Source: Spirodela intermedia (lineage: Eukaryota > Streptophyta > Magnoliopsida > Alismatales > Araceae). Taken from it: a stretch of DNA of 64,000 nucleotides. The notes beneath the pieces are model-generated. The model was not told the DNA's origin. It was given only the letters and a program-made list of their open reading frames with translations, and searched no databases. Shown here piece after piece: positions 26,782 through 44,000 of the stretch. The stretch covers positions 4,404,221-4,468,220 of the forward strand of contig LR746270.1 in the NCBI GenBank assembly GCA_902729315.2, written 5' to 3'. The position numbers and the translations under genes were made by a program. Positions within the stretch are counted from its first letter, which is position 1; each line of letters starts with the position of its first letter.

Positions 26782-29394
26782 ATGGAGCGGTTCCGCCCTT
26801 CTGCGCCACGCCTCCATCCCGGCAGCATGATTGAAGCCGTGAGAAGGTCGGCAGTGCTTTACCACTATCCTTGCCCCGACGGAGCTTTCGCAGCCCTAGC
26901 TGCGCACCTTTACTTCTCGGCGCTGTCTCTGCCTGTCGTCTTTATCCCCAACACTGTCTACGATCCCGTCAGGTTTTGGTTCATCAACTCTTCTCTCGCA
27001 GTCAGTGCACCTTTGGGTTTCGAAGTCCCCGATCTGGAAAACAGAGCGCAGGGGCGATTACCGCGCGTTTTAACTCATGCTATCAACAACTGAAAGTTTG
27101 GCTCCGTACGCGTATCATTATGGTGCCTTTTGTTGAGGACTCGTATTCTGGAGAGCAGTCGGGAGGGTAGCTGCCATACTCGAATGTGCTCGTCTTCTAT
27201 TTTTTGATCCTATAATTTGTTTTGCCTATGTTACGATCTACTGATACTGAGCGAGCCATCAGAGTTTGCGTGTTCATGTTGGATTATCTTTCGTTGCAGG
27301 GTAGAGAACATTCCTTCTGAAGAATTCGAGGATGTGTACCTTCTGGACTTCGCCGGGCCTCCGGGATTTGTTAAAAAAACGTCTTCAAAGGCTAAAAGGT
27401 ATGTCAATATTTCTTTCCAATCTTGTGGAATTAAATCAAAATTTATTATTCAGTATGCCGTTTGCAATAATGTCTGTTAAGAGGCCCAGATGTGTTGCAG
27501 TAATGAGGTATGGGGCTAATATTTTCGGCTGATGCCCGTGCTTCCAAACCTGCTCTCATTCCATCTCCGGCCCTCCTATTGATCTTTGCCATGTCCGCCA
27601 TTGGGCCAGACCGAACCCATCCAGAGTGAATTGACTCAGGGAAGATTAAGCCCCTAAAAGCCCAGACGGGTCGGGCTCTTCTGGTTCTGAATACCACGCT
27701 GGGAATTGTCTGGCTGTTTTCTTTCCCACAATGCATGAAGAATTCTAGACTTTTTCACTGTTCTGTAGCTTTTTTTTTAACTAGTAACTTAAGCAATGAA
27801 TTATGGTCCTGATCATCTTTCCAGGAAGAATGATGACTAATACATTTTCCCTGTTTTTTTCCTTTCAGTGTAATCATTTTAGATCATCACAAAACTGCGC
27901 TGGAGGAACTTTCCAGAAGTGATCAGCAGTCAAGTAACGTTACAAAGGTCATAGACCTGAAAAGGAGTGGCGCTACCATCGCTTATGATTTCTTTAGGGA
28001 CAGGCTTGTAAAGAGATCCAAGTCTTTAGGGCATGCTGTGACGGATGGTAATGCTTGGCCACTCGGCAGATTGGCCAGCAAAAATGAGGTAGAGAGAGTC
28101 AGCCGGCTCTTTAAACTCGTCGAAGATGGGGATCTGTGGAGGTGGACTATTCGACATAGCAAGGCTTTCTACTGGGGCCTGAAGGACATGAATATAGAAT
28201 ATAACGTCGATCTGAACCCATCCCTCTTTGATCAGGTAAGAGATTCTGTGTAGAATCTGTTTCAAACTTGGAACAATCTTTGCCACGTTTAAACTTATTG
28301 GCTGTCGAATTAGAATGCCCATCTTCTGTGGGTGAGCTATTGCTTACTCAAATAGTGAGCAGTCTGGTCAGAGATACAAGGCTCATGATCATCACTGTGA
28401 CGATCTCTGATTCAAACCATTCCTTCTTGTTCACTCGGTAAAGGATTTGTTCATGGAATGGCATCTTGCTTTCCCCAAGGGGTAATAGAGAATATACTAT
28501 TCAGCTGAAATACTCGTGCATGCTTCCTCTTCTTAGAGATTGTTTTTTTCAAAGAAAGTTGTTCTCCTTTAATATTAACAACTGAGGAGGAGGTTGGGGG
28601 GGGATGTAAGCCCTTCAAGTCTGTTTTGATCTGTCGATGCGGGATCTTTCCCTCCTGGATGATCGGATGAGGCCAGAATAATTACATGATTTATGGTGAG
28701 CCATGAAGATATTGGATAAGTAATGAATCGACAAGAACAAATACCAAGTATTAATTAATTGTCGGCGTTTACCCCTTGTGGTTGGTGATGAATTAACGTA
28801 GAACATTAATCCTGCACTTCTGAAGGGTAGAAAACTATGCCGACATTACCCATAGAGCGGTGTTATTGATATTCCGTCATGGACTCATTCTGGGCAGTTG
28901 ACTGATGCACCCTAGACGATGGATTCGATCACTTTTCTTCATTCCGCTACTTTCCCTTGTTCATGGGACGTGGGTGGAGGAGGAGGAGGCTCCTTCTTCT
29001 GTCCATCTTGACCCTTCATCCTCCTGTACTTGTTGTAGATATATACCGAGGATGTAGCCTATGAAATGAGAGCTACTCTGGCAGCTGTTCTGCAGAACAG
29101 CGTTGTATAAGTGACCACTTATGTTCCAAGCTTGGCTGCATATTTCGGCTTCTGTAATTTATTCATTTATCATTTATGGAATAAAGTCTGCTCTTCCTGC
29201 TATGTAACCTCGTGAAGTAATTTAAAATCATACAGCTTCTTGCTTTAGACCCAGATTTCGTCATTGACCACGGCAAAGAGACGATGCTCTGTAAGCAAAA
29301 GTTAATACAGGAGGCTGTTGACCAGTCATACGGAATAGTTCTTGGCGGTGGATTATTTGGCCGCTGCTTGGTATGCATGCACACCAACCAACCC

Positions 29395-29437
<43 letters not shown>

Positions 29438-30090
29438 GGATTGCCTTGAATCCTCTATCTCTTCTGGTGGGGGATTTTTTCGGAGCTACCGCTGTACATG
29501 AATCCCCAATTTATTTTGTATTTTTTTTTATGGTTTACCCATTAATTGTTTAAATTAGGTTCTTAACTGAGATGCCCACTTGGGTTTTCCGCCCAGGCTG
29601 TCAATGTCGATGCCATCTCGGATCTAAGGAGTGATATTGGGAACCAATTAGCTGAGAAGAGTCAAAGCCTCGGATTGAGGTTCTCTCTCTGCTCTTCTCT
29701 GGTCACTTTCATTCCTGAATCATTCATCTCCCCCATGCTTATTACCCTCTTTTGTTCTGAATCCAGGGGCATTGGTGCTGTTGTCTACAAGGTGTCCGAA
29801 CTTGGAAATGATCAGCTGCTGAAGGTGAGCCTGAGGAGCGTAGGCCCAGAGGACACAACGCCCATCTCTCAGGTACCTTTGATTGGGAGCCCTTGGGATA
29901 CGCCACCCACACTCATCTCCACCTCAGAGCTAATATCTCACAGTAATATCAGTATGGGACTATTTATTCTTTGCGCCTTCCTTGTGCTCTTGGGCAGGCC
30001 CATGGAGGAGGAGGGCATCGTAATGCGAGTTCCTTCATGGTGGATTCCTCAGAGTTTGAGAAGTGGAAGGTCACCGCTGGAGCAGATTAA
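26782..30090 (+). CDS. DHH-family phosphoesterase with DHHA1 domain
   Basis: Seven exons, 26782-26972, 27300-27398, 27869-28235, 29236-29370, 29597-29679, 29767-29872 and 29998-30090, join in frame to 357 residues. DHH motif I is HYPCPDGAF (Asp33), motif II the Asp80 in VYLLDFAGP, motif III the signature DHH at 102-104 (ILDHHKTALEEL), and motif IV probably the Asp in EDGDLWRW. The C-terminal DHHA1 domain ends with the substrate-binding loop GGGGHRNAS (330-338). DHH/DHHA1 enzymes are Mn-dependent phosphoesterases of the RecJ/NrnA/GdpP superfamily acting on short nucleotides or nucleic-acid ends; the substrate of the plant branch is not known to me. All catalytic residues look intact. A downstream start at Met16 (26827) is an alternative. 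There is no obvious transit peptide, so a cytosolic location is inferred weakly. Confidence 0.9.
29397..29434. repeat. (TC)n microsatellite in DHH intron 4
   Basis: About 38 bp of TC after a run of C, 27 bp into intron 4 of the DHH gene. It is pyrimidine-rich on the sense strand. Confidence 0.9.
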
Positions 30091-30359
30091 CCTGGCCTTG
30101 AGGTGCTTCTGTGAGAGTTCTTCCCCGTTCCCTTTTGGTTGGATTAGCCTGCTCCTGATTTAACCTAATTTTTTTGTGGGAGTCCACACAATTAGCAGAG
30201 GCACAATATGGTTTAAATGGATTCTGCTGGTATGTGGTTCTCGTGTTGGGTTTCTCAATGGTTCCTGGAAACTTGCTCTTTTGCCCAGCTTGGCTTCCTT
30301 AAATGACCTCAAAGAAAGTTTAAAAAAAAACGCGGTATCCGTCCAATTTGGGCTTTTTG

Positions 30360-30360
<1 letters not shown>

Positions 30361-30415
<55 letters not shown>

Positions 30416-30548
30416 CCTCCCCTTATGAAATGTCTATCATCTGCTGGGTTACAATGGCTTCCTCTCACGGTCAGGGGAATTATTTTTGAAATACATAAAA
30501 ATGTGTAATTAAATAGTAAGTTAAAAAAAATCAAATTATTTAATTATG

Positions 30549-30592
<44 letters not shown>

Positions 30593-31291
30593 CTAATGAA
30601 GTATCTATCATCTATTGGGCTACAATGGCTTCCTCTCACAGTGAGGGGGATTATTTTAAAAATACAGGAAAAATGATAATTAAATAGTGAGTTAAAATCC
30701 TCATATGTTGCCCATTTTTCTATGTTTATTTTAATTCTAATTATTCAATGGGTATATCTCTTTCTCTCCCCCCCCCCCCTTTGTACCTATCATTTGTTGG
30801 GCTACAATAGCTTCCACTCACAGTCATGGGGATTATTTTTAAAATACATAATTAAATAGTAAGTTTAAAAAAATCCTCATATGTTGGGTATTTTTATCTG
30901 TTTATTTTAATTTTAATTATTTAATTATGTGTGTCTCTCTCTCCTTACGAGGTATATAATAGACTACAACGGCTTCGTCTCATGGTCAGGGGGATTATTT
31001 TTAAAATACATAAAAATGTATAATTAAATAGTAAGCTAAAAAATTCATCATGCTGGTTATTTTTCTCTGTTTTTTAATTCTACTTATTCAGTTATGGGTA
31101 TCTCTCTCTCGCTCTATCTCTCCTTTAAGATACCAATCATCTGTTGGGCTACAATGGTTTCCTCTCACGGTCAGAGAAGAATTATTTTGAAAATACATTA
31201 AAATTATTATAATTAATATTAAATAATAATAAAAATCCTCAGACGTTGTGTATTTTTATTCTTTTTTAAAATTCTAATTATTCAATTATGG
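30361..31291. repeat. Decaying tandem array, about five units of ~170-180 bp
   Basis: Each unit starts with (TC)n and CC. A conserved core follows (TCTATCATCTGCTGGG, CTACAATGGCTTCC, TCACGGTCAGGGG, AATTAAATAGTAAG). An AT-rich tail then ends ATTATGGGT, which leads into the next (TC)n. The core phrase ACAATGGCTTCC or a variant recurs near 30450, 30625, 30806, 30968 and 31151, a period of roughly 165-180 bp. TC tract length falls from about 48 bp in the first unit to about 42 and then to short interrupted runs. The array starts 271 bp after the DHH stop codon. A remnant of a sixth unit tail ends near 31291. Confidence 0.85.
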
Positions 31292-31575
31292 GTATAAAAT
31301 CTGTCGCTCTTGGATAACTCGCTGTAGTTGGGAATAAAAATGGTCCGAGAGGTAACTGGAAAACCCAATAGGCCCATGTGTATTAACAGTGTTCACAGTT
31401 TACGGCCCACTGAGCGTTTGGCCTGGACTCATGTACAATATATGTTTTAATGGTAGCAAATTATAATACTTCAATGTTTTCCTGTGAACTGCGATAATTT
31501 CCAGTTTATCGGGAAGTCTTCGAGCGCCACCGTAGGCATCCTCGGCTCTGCGGGAAGAGCGGAAGAGTGGGGAAG
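31292..31575. other. Promoter/leader region of the ORRM6-like gene
   Basis: This short spacer lies between the tandem array and the RRM gene. It becomes GC-rich near 31510-31575, as expected for a 5' UTR. No distinct motif was recognised. Confidence 0.4.
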
Positions 31576-33792
31576 ATGGCGGCGACCTTCTGCTCCCTCT
31601 CCGGGAGGATCATCGGAGGTGGATTCCCGGAAGTTGCTCCTCGAGCTCTCCGCCTCCGCGGGAACCCTTCTCCCTGGAGATTATCAGTTCAACCTGTGAA
31701 CAATCGGCTGCGGAGGCGGCGGAATGGATTATCGGGGCTGGTGGCGTCTATTTCGCCTCCTTCCCCCACGAGAGCCCCCAGCGGCTCCACGAAGCTTTAT
31801 GTTAGTGGTACGCATCGTCCTCTCTTCTTCTTCGCGATTTAGTCTCTTGCTTCCACCGGAAAATGTGAAGTGTGCGCAATGTGCGCAATGCTTTTTGTTA
31901 TTTTAGATGCTTAATTGGCGGGAACGGATGATCAGTGAGATTTCAGGTCGTTTTTGACCTTTACGGAATTCTAAATCTTGGCCAGGGCTTGGAAATTGAT
32001 GTGCCGTAATATTTGTGGAGAGGATCGTAATTTGCCTTCGTGCTGGATCTATGAGGAATTAATATTTCTTTGCTCGAATTTGTGGGCAGGACCGACTGCG
32101 TTGACTCTTCAGAACGTCCAGTGTCCATGTTTCTTACGTAATCTCTTTGCATTCTCTGCAGGACTTTCTTTTCGCACAACGGAGGAAAGTTTAACAAGTG
32201 CCTTTGAAAAATTTGGTCGGCTTGTAGACGGTGAGAGTAGTTGTAGAACTCATCTCCTTCATTTCTCTTCATCACAATCTAGATACTTTGCCTCGATTTA
32301 AGAATTCTTGCGCAGAAATCGGTACAACTGATGCTACTGAGTGAGGCGAATGATTTATTCAGCCAAAAAAGAAAAATGAAAGGGTGAATCAACAGCTATC
32401 CATTTTGTTTTCGTTGTGCAGTCAACCTAGTGATGGATAGAATAGCAAACAGGCCGAGAGGGTTTGCCTTTCTTCAATATGCAACTGAGGAAGAATCCCA
32501 GAATGCCATCGAAGGGATGCATGGAAAGGTTTATAATTTTGAACTCATGTGATTCCTACTTCTTTGATTTTTTTGTGCATAAACAAGCGAGGACGTTATC
32601 TTACTTTTGAACCAAATCCAGATTAGTCATCAGAGGCTGTATAATCTGAGCCTTGTCCATTCATCCTTGTTAGTCTAATAATTTACAAGGGCTTTTTCTA
32701 AAGCCAAATCAAGTGAAAAACTTTGCAGAAGATTTATTTATTTATTTATTTATTTATTGTAGCAGCATGATGACATGAGGATCCGCCATCTCTATTTGGG
32801 CTGACAAAGAGGGAATTTTTTTTGTCATACCAAAAATAGATCGGGTCATAAGTTTGATCTTGACACAGCCTCCAGTTGATGGTTCCTAAGAGGTAAAGCC
32901 CCTAAAATAAGGAGGTTACCGAAAGCCCTTCCCATACAAAATGCATATCACACTCTCACTGCAATAAGAAATGGCACAGAACCTCGTTGGGAAATCTCTC
33001 CCTCGACTATTAATCAGTGTGGAGTTTTTTTATTAACTTTACGTCTTTTGATCATGTTGTAAAATTTCTCGTGTTAAAGTGTGTATATTGGGTAGCCACC
33101 TTATTCTCAAGATGAACGATCCAGCCCTCTGAAGCTAGGTAATAGTAAATAGGAGAACCATGCAGAACAAGCCCATGGGAGATATCTGTACTAATTTATT
33201 TATCAGAATTTCCATTAAAGATCACATATTGATAAGTCACTATCTCTGGTAAGATCTCTCCTCCCTCTGAAATGCCTGCAATATCCTCATCTCTCGTGGC
33301 TCGGTTTCTTCAATGAAACCTTCAGGGAATGAGTTCTGCTTGCTCAAGCCAGCCCTTTACCAGGCGATGAACAGGCTGAATGTGCCTTGTCCCCACCTCC
33401 CTTGAGATTCACTCAGCATCAACCGAGTTCTCATTGGCATCCGGAGATTTCTAAATCAAGAATTTCGAATAACTTATTATATGGGTTTTTATGCTTGACT
33501 TTTGCTTTATTGGGTCTGCCAAGCGGGGCCTACGGATAAAGCCCACCCTTTAGCCACTAAACCTTGTTCTTTTCATGGGCATTAGAATAGATTCGTGGTT
33601 TTCCAGGATCCCTGTGATGAGTTCTTTAGATTCTATTCTCTTGAAATTATTTAGTCTGGAAAGCTCATTTACTGATTTTCTGACTTTCTTTCTGTTCTTC
33701 AGTTCCTAGACGGGCGAGTCATCTTTGTTGAAGTCGCCAAGCCAAGGTCAGAGATGCCAGCTCGCAAGCAAGCTCCTCCAAGGCTCTACTAG
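31576..33792 (+). CDS. Organelle RRM protein, ORRM6-like
   Basis: Four exons, 31576-31807, 32162-32230, 32422-32528 and 33703-33792, join in frame to 165 residues. The N-terminal ~65 residues are rich in Arg, Ser and Pro with few acidic residues, consistent with a plastid transit peptide. A single RRM follows: RNP2 is LYVSGL (about 74-79), followed by SFRTTEESLTSAFEKFG, and RNP1 is RGFAFLQY (113-120). The domain ends FLDGRVIFVEVAKPRSE and the tail is short and basic (ARKQAPPRLY). Size and sequence resemble Arabidopsis ORRM6 (At1g73530), a chloroplast RNA-editing cofactor. Other small organelle RRM proteins are similar, so the exact ortholog is not certain. Intron 3 is 1.17 kb and contains a (TTTA)n run near 32732-32757. 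Confidence 0.85.
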
Positions 33793-34951
33793 GTATGCTC
33801 CTCGAAGTTGTTTTCTGAGGTGGCGCCCGGAGAAGTATATAGGTGGGCAAAGTCGCAATTTTTTTGAAATGTTTATTGTTTTTAATAAAAACCCATACCA
33901 AAGTTCACATTAGAAATACAACATTTTCTCTGGGTCTACTGCTTGCCTCTTCCTACGAATGAATCCCCAGCTAGGAGACTATGTCACTTGGGCATACTCA
34001 TGACCCCAATGAGCCTAAAACTTTAAGATTTTTAGTTTTAGTTCAAAAGATGGTTCCTTCTATCGTTTTCTGTTGTATTGGTCAAAGTGTTCTCTATATT
34101 AGGCATTTAACTCTTTTATATAGGGGTTTAAGCTACTCGATTATTAGAATAAACGATCTTAAATTAATACTTAATTCTAGGACTAATCACGTTTGACATC
34201 ACATTATCGTGCAATCCTTGTGATAGTTTGGTCATTTTTAATAAGGGACGGTTGCAATAATCTATATCCATGAATTGGAATTATGTGGATTAGGTAATTA
34301 ATCTATTGGTAATTAAGGATTTTGTAAACGGCAAGCATACCTCCCTTTTTCCTGAATAAAATTAATATTTTACGATTTGTATTAATAAAATAAATAAAAT
34401 ATGATCCTTCCGTACAGGGGAGGCCCTGAGTCTGGTGGACGGTCCGGAGAGACTGATTGTGGCTCCGGTCGGTCGATCGATCGATCGAGCGAGCGAGCTT
34501 CCTCCGGAGTGATGTCGTGTCGCCATGCGAGGAGCTCCGTAGCTGGCAAGTAGCCACGCGTTCGAGAACCGAAAGGAGAGGATACGGCAGGCAGAAAGCT
34601 CGGGGCTTTTGCTACCAGAGGGCTCCACGCGTAGCTGTCCGCAGGCAAAGACGGAGCACGGCAGCACATTCGTTCTTTGATTCCGGGCATCATCGGCGCC
34701 GGCGACGTGTGGTTGGAAGCTGGCGTAGCGTTGGGCCGTGCTTTCGAACAGAGAATAGATCACCGTCGAGCTTGGTCGTTCACTCCGCGGATGCCGTTAA
34801 GCTCTCTCTCTCCCTCTCTCTCTCTCTTACTCGACCACCGTCTGCTATAAACGTCAGGTAGTGTGGTCCCCGGGGCCATTTTCTCCCTTCCGCTCTGTCT
34901 TCTTGCGGTAGTGTGGTCCGTCGAGGGAGGGTCGAGGAAGAGCATTCTCCA
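33793..34951. other. Intergenic region between ORRM6-like and UGP genes
   Basis: AT-rich DNA up to about 34400 is followed by a GC-rich segment forming the UGP promoter. Visible elements are a (TCGA)n/(GCGA)n tetranucleotide tract near 34470-34498, a (TC)n tract at 34802-34827 and a TATA box. A 12-bp direct repeat, GTAGTGTGGTCC, occurs at 34858-34869 and 34908-34919, exactly 50 bp apart. No additional gene was recognised. Confidence 0.5.
34846..34851 (+). promoter_or_regulatory. Candidate TATA box of the UGP gene
   Basis: TATAAA in the context GCTATAAACG lies 106 bp upstream of the UGP start codon. It follows a TC-rich tract (34802-34827), a common layout in plant housekeeping promoters. It predicts a leader of about 75 nt. 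Confidence 0.55.
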
Positions 34952-39439
<4,488 letters not shown>

Positions 39440-41058
39440 CCTCGTCTTCCGGGGGGGTGGACCTGGTCTATGACACGCGGCATGCGCTCAGCAACTTTCC
39501 GGATAAATTATATATAACCCCTGCATCTCCTTCCTATGCCGACATGTGGATCAAGATCAGAAGGAGAGAAGACGACGAGTGAACCGTCCTTTCCAACGGC
39601 GACGTGGGTGGCGGCAAAAGTTTGACCAGAAACACCGTCGGTAGATAATATTATATTCATATATATATATATATGGAAATATCTGACTTGGTGGCCGTGG
39701 TACGGCAGCCCATCTGCGTTAAATAATATCGCCTTCATTTGACTGCAAGTAAATCTAGTAAGTGGGCAATCAAGAAGTCAACGACCCAGCTCCCTCGAGC
39801 TGAATTCCAGGAGCTATTTATGCAAATAGTCGGAAATTTCTTTCATTACAAAAATGACCAAACTTTATTCTGTCACAGAAGAGAGAATAATCAGATGCCA
39901 TGCAGTCGATAATTACACTCCACTGTTGGATAATTACATCCTACCCACCCACACAGCAATAGGGAGATATATATATATATTTATATATATTAAACAACGG
40001 ATAATATATTTTTATTCCTACAGAGGGGAAAAATAAATAAAAAATGAGAAGGGAAATTAGGGGAATAAATACGCTCCGGCACGTGAGGTAGTTCCTCCGT
40101 CCCAGACTATTAAAGAATATGCGGACTCTGAAAAAGGCTTCTCGACTTTCGTGTCTTGGGATCGACGTCTTCAATCTCAGCCGTTAATCTCTGGACACTT
40201 CGGTGACAGTCGCCGGGTCCCAGCTAGTCGCAACACACCACTTGGGCCACGTCACGTCGAAGCTTGTCGTTACCGGTTCTGGGGCCCACTACTTTTAAAA
40301 AACCCTGCTTTCATTCTTTACTTGATACCCCTAATTATTATTTAAATAATAGCCATACCCTACGATTGGAAGCCAGGGGTAAATACTGCGCCAGGGGCGG
40401 GGAGGAGGAGGAAGGGGTATTTTGAAATTCGAATCCGGAGGCAAGTGAGCGGAAAGAGACGATATTTTACGGGTTTGCCATTACACGACGGCGGTCAATA
40501 TAGTCTCTCTTACCGCTTTATCCGTACTTCAGTGACATAAGTGTAATAATTACAGTTTACGATGGTAGAAGAAAAGTCGTTTTCTCAGTGTCGGAGTGGG
40601 GGGGGGAGGCGGAGTGGAGTATTTGTCCGCCTGTCCATGGAAGTTGGGTAAGCGTTAGGTCACCGAGGTTGCTTGGTTTTGCAGCAGCAGGAGCAGCAGT
40701 ACTACTGTTCCGGCTCCGAACTCTCGCTGGTACGTTCCCCTCTTCACCAGGCCGTCCATCATCTTGAGGCTCTCTTCCCCTGGGGATTCTTCCTCGGGTC
40801 GTTTCGTGTCTCATCTGGTTCTTCATCTTCTTCACTTCAGTGGGTAGCCGATGCTGCATCGGGTGGGTGGATGAGTGTTGGGGAGCTTGCGCTGGGGGAA
40901 CTCGGCAAGGTGAGGGTCATTTTCCCCGAATATCTTCGAGTTTCGTTCGTCTATTTGTGTTTCTGTGAGGATTGGAGTTTTTCTAGTCCTGAGAATTTTT
41001 GTGGACGGGTGAACAGGGCTTCTGAAGGGCCCCAGAAGGAGGTGGAAGGGAGTGCGAG
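39440..41058. other. UGP to callose synthase spacer, with probable promoter and 5' UTR
   Basis: This 1.6-kb spacer holds the UGP 3' UTR, AT-rich DNA with short (TA)n runs (39660-39675 and about 39968-39990), and the callose synthase promoter. ACGT-core motifs occur upstream of callose synthase: CACGTG at 40080-40085 and a CCACGTCACGTCG cluster near 40245-40257. The right end is a likely leader with a GCA/GCAG-rich stretch near 40682-40697 and a possible 5'-UTR intron, 40910-41016 (AAG|GTGAGG to AACAG|GGC). Confidence 0.45.
40871..41025 (+). promoter_or_regulatory. Candidate spliced upstream ORF in callose synthase leader
   Basis: An ATG at 40871 opens a frame that runs into a good donor at 40910. 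If the proposed leader intron 40910-41016 is removed, the frame reads MSVGELALGELGKGF and stops at TGA 41023-41025, 33 nt before the main start codon. If the intron is retained, the frame continues differently. The splice sites are visible; use of the uORF is inference. Confidence 0.3.
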
Positions 41059-44000
41059 ATGTCGTCCTATTCGAGGAGAGGAGGCGACCCGCCTTCTCAG
41101 CGGAGGATTTTGCGGACGCAAACGGCGGGAAACCTGGGAGAGTCTATCTTTGACAGTGAAGTTGTGCCGTCGTCACTTTCAGATATTGCCCCCATCCTCC
41201 GGGTCGCCAATGACGTGGAGTCCGGCAACCCGCGAGTCGCCTACTTATGTAAGTACACGCTGAGGCTCGGAGGATATCTGCCCCTTTTCTCTCTTCTCCT
41301 CTTCCCTGGCCTGTGGAGAAGTTCAAGTCATGCTGCGTTGCTTGTTATAGAGTTTGTGATTAGTGTTGTGGCTTATCCTGTACGTTTTCCCGTTTCAAGG
41401 AGGGAAGGGACGTTTGTGATTCGAAGCTATTGAAAATTAGTTAGTTGGCCTATCTAAACGTGTAATATGCCATTCGCGAGGGCAATGGTAGTGGATTGCT
41501 CAGCCTCGATACAAGTTAATCACTCTCATCATTAGCGGACTGTTCAGACTCATTTGTGTGTGCGTGGTGTCTGTATGCTCTCATTGATAGAAATTGAAAA
41601 TTCAGAAGTTGCACATATCCTCCAAGATTGGTATTTTAATAGTGCATCCTGAAGTTAGTGTCATGCACACTACACACATCCTCACTGTTCCATAATTTTT
41701 TGCCTTACATGCTGTACTGGCGAAGAATCATATCTCAGAGTGAGGCCCTAGCCATCATTGGCCCGGTATGTTTTGTTCATGCTTTCTTGAAGGCAGGGGC
41801 CCAGTCATTGTTGTTCCTATGGATTGAAAGTGGGATGCCTTTTCTTCTCTTTCCATTTTTCTCATTTAAGTGGTGAACACAGATCCATATCCGTATTGCT
41901 TATGAAATGTTCAAAGTATACCAATATATCGAAGCATTAGATACGTGACTCCTTTTTCTGAGTCTTTTTAACGTGTCCAAATTAGTAAGGAACTTTTCTT
42001 GAATTGTGGAAATTAACAGTTTTTCCTTTCCTTTGTAGCTGCTTCTTGAAGCTATATTTAATGAAAGTTTTACTCACATATCGTTATTTTCATTTACTTG
42101 TCATCATTACGTTAAGTTTGATGCTGATTCTTCTTTGGGCCAAACTAGGTCGATTTTATGCTTTTGAGAAGGCTCATAAATTGGATCCAACATCAAGCGG
42201 ACGTGGTGTACGGCAATTCAAGACTGCACTTCTACAACGGTTGGAAAGGGTATCCCTCCTGTAATTTTTTCACTGTTTCTTTCTAATTGGGCGGATGTTT
42301 CTTTATCATGGTATTATTATTGTACTAACAGGTAGTTTTGCATTATATGTTTGCTATTTAAATTTAAATATCTTACAATGGCACCTCATTGAATATGGGA
42401 TATAGTCATAGTTTTGAAGAACAGGCACAAGACATTGTAGGCATGGTAAATATTCAAAATTAACTTGTACATGCATATACATAAGTGTATCTATATAGAT
42501 ACACACATACATACATATAAATTGTAGGAAAGTGGTGCGTGTTTATACACACATGTATGTGTGTATTGGAATTTTCTCAATTTGTAAAGTTTAAGGTGGA
42601 GATCCAAGTTCACGTGTGTTTATTTTTGTCAAGAGAATTGTGTAAGTCCATTAAATGAAATATTTTGTTGAATTAAAAGTGAATATCGAATTTCTTAGTG
42701 TTTCATTTGAGGTGTTTTAGTGATAAGATTTCAAAAAGCATACATTCAACTAGTATTTCAATGAATTCTGTTGATATTTGACTTGTAAACAATTCTCAAT
42801 AGGACTACAGTTGGAAGAATCAATCTGTAGCTCCATGGGCGTAGGAATTCATTTGTATTATCAGAGAGGTTGTGACCCTACCTCCTTTCCCTTGCCACCA
42901 GTACACCACTCCTTTTCTTCTCTTCTGCCTTCCCATTCTCATTTGGTAGTGTCAATTTTATCAAGCATTTGGCGATTATTGCTGGTCAGTTTTCTGCTTC
43001 TGTGTGCTATTAGTTGCCGACTTTGACTCCCATTGCGATTGCACCAGGATTCGAATCAGGTATCCGTCCTGACTACACCCTCAGAGAATAACCAACTCCT
43101 GACAGTCCAGATTTTTCTTTTGTTTCGCTCTTTTGTTCCTCTGGCATCCTGGTTGCCATTACTTCCTGGTTCCCATTACCTTGTGGGAGCCTTCATAATC
43201 ATCCGTTTTTTTCTGGTACTGTATCTTTGGAGCAACAAAGTTCTATTACTGTGGTTCATGTACCTGAAGGTAGTAATACAGAACATTACATGGGCATGCA
43301 AATGATCTACCAGTTAAGTCGGTGGAGCATGGTGATCTACCAGTTAAATATTATGACTACTAAGTATTTTATTCGAATGGTCTTTGTAACTCAAGTGGAT
43401 TTTAAAATGAAAGCATTAGCAGGATTGTTCTGGATTGACTTCAGACATAGAAATGATTTGATAAGAAAACTTAATGAGGATGTTTTACATGAAAAGCATT
43501 ATTTTCTATGTTCTAGAAGCACATTTCAAAGCAAGGAAAAGATCCTGGCAATTTGCAAAAGGAAAACCGATAATTTCGTGATAAAAAAATTAGGAGGTAG
43601 TTGATCGTTCAGCAGATGTCTTTCGGTCCTTTTACTAGGTCTCTTTTTTTGTAGGTCAACCCATTGTGTCAGTCTGGATGTATCCTTCAGTGGTGTTTCC
43701 TCACTTATTTTTCATTCTATTTACTTCCTATAGGTGAGCCATTTCTTTCAGATCATTCTGGTTCTACCACAAGGGAAATACAGGACGCCTAATGCAGAGC
43801 TTATATAAATATAGTTTCAAAATCAAGAGATACTGGCTCACCTTTCCTTTTCCTCTTGTGAACTTTTTTTTCTTTCCTTTTGGACAGTATTGGCTCATTT
43901 GGAGAGTGATGAGTTTTTTTCCCGTACATGTAGTACATAACGAAAGTGCATATACTATTTATCACGTCTTCATTACTTTGTTGAAGTTCTATGATTTCTA

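Noticed and set aside
30361-31291. CRISPR-like array of repeats and spacers
   Set aside because: The repeats are contiguous, diverged tandem units with no unique spacers, in a plant nuclear context.
34362-34861. Several 100-130 codon frames on both strands upstream of UGP
   Set aside because: They come from GC-rich promoter DNA with a tetranucleotide repeat. They overlap each other and show no domain.
40673-41263. 196-codon open frame overlapping the callose synthase start
   Set aside because: It begins without ATG and crosses a likely leader intron. Past 41059 it is in a different frame from the conserved callose synthase N-terminus.
42478-42560. TATA/CACATA-rich stretch in callose synthase intron 2
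   Set aside because: Simple-sequence alternation only; no repeated unit or element ends were found.
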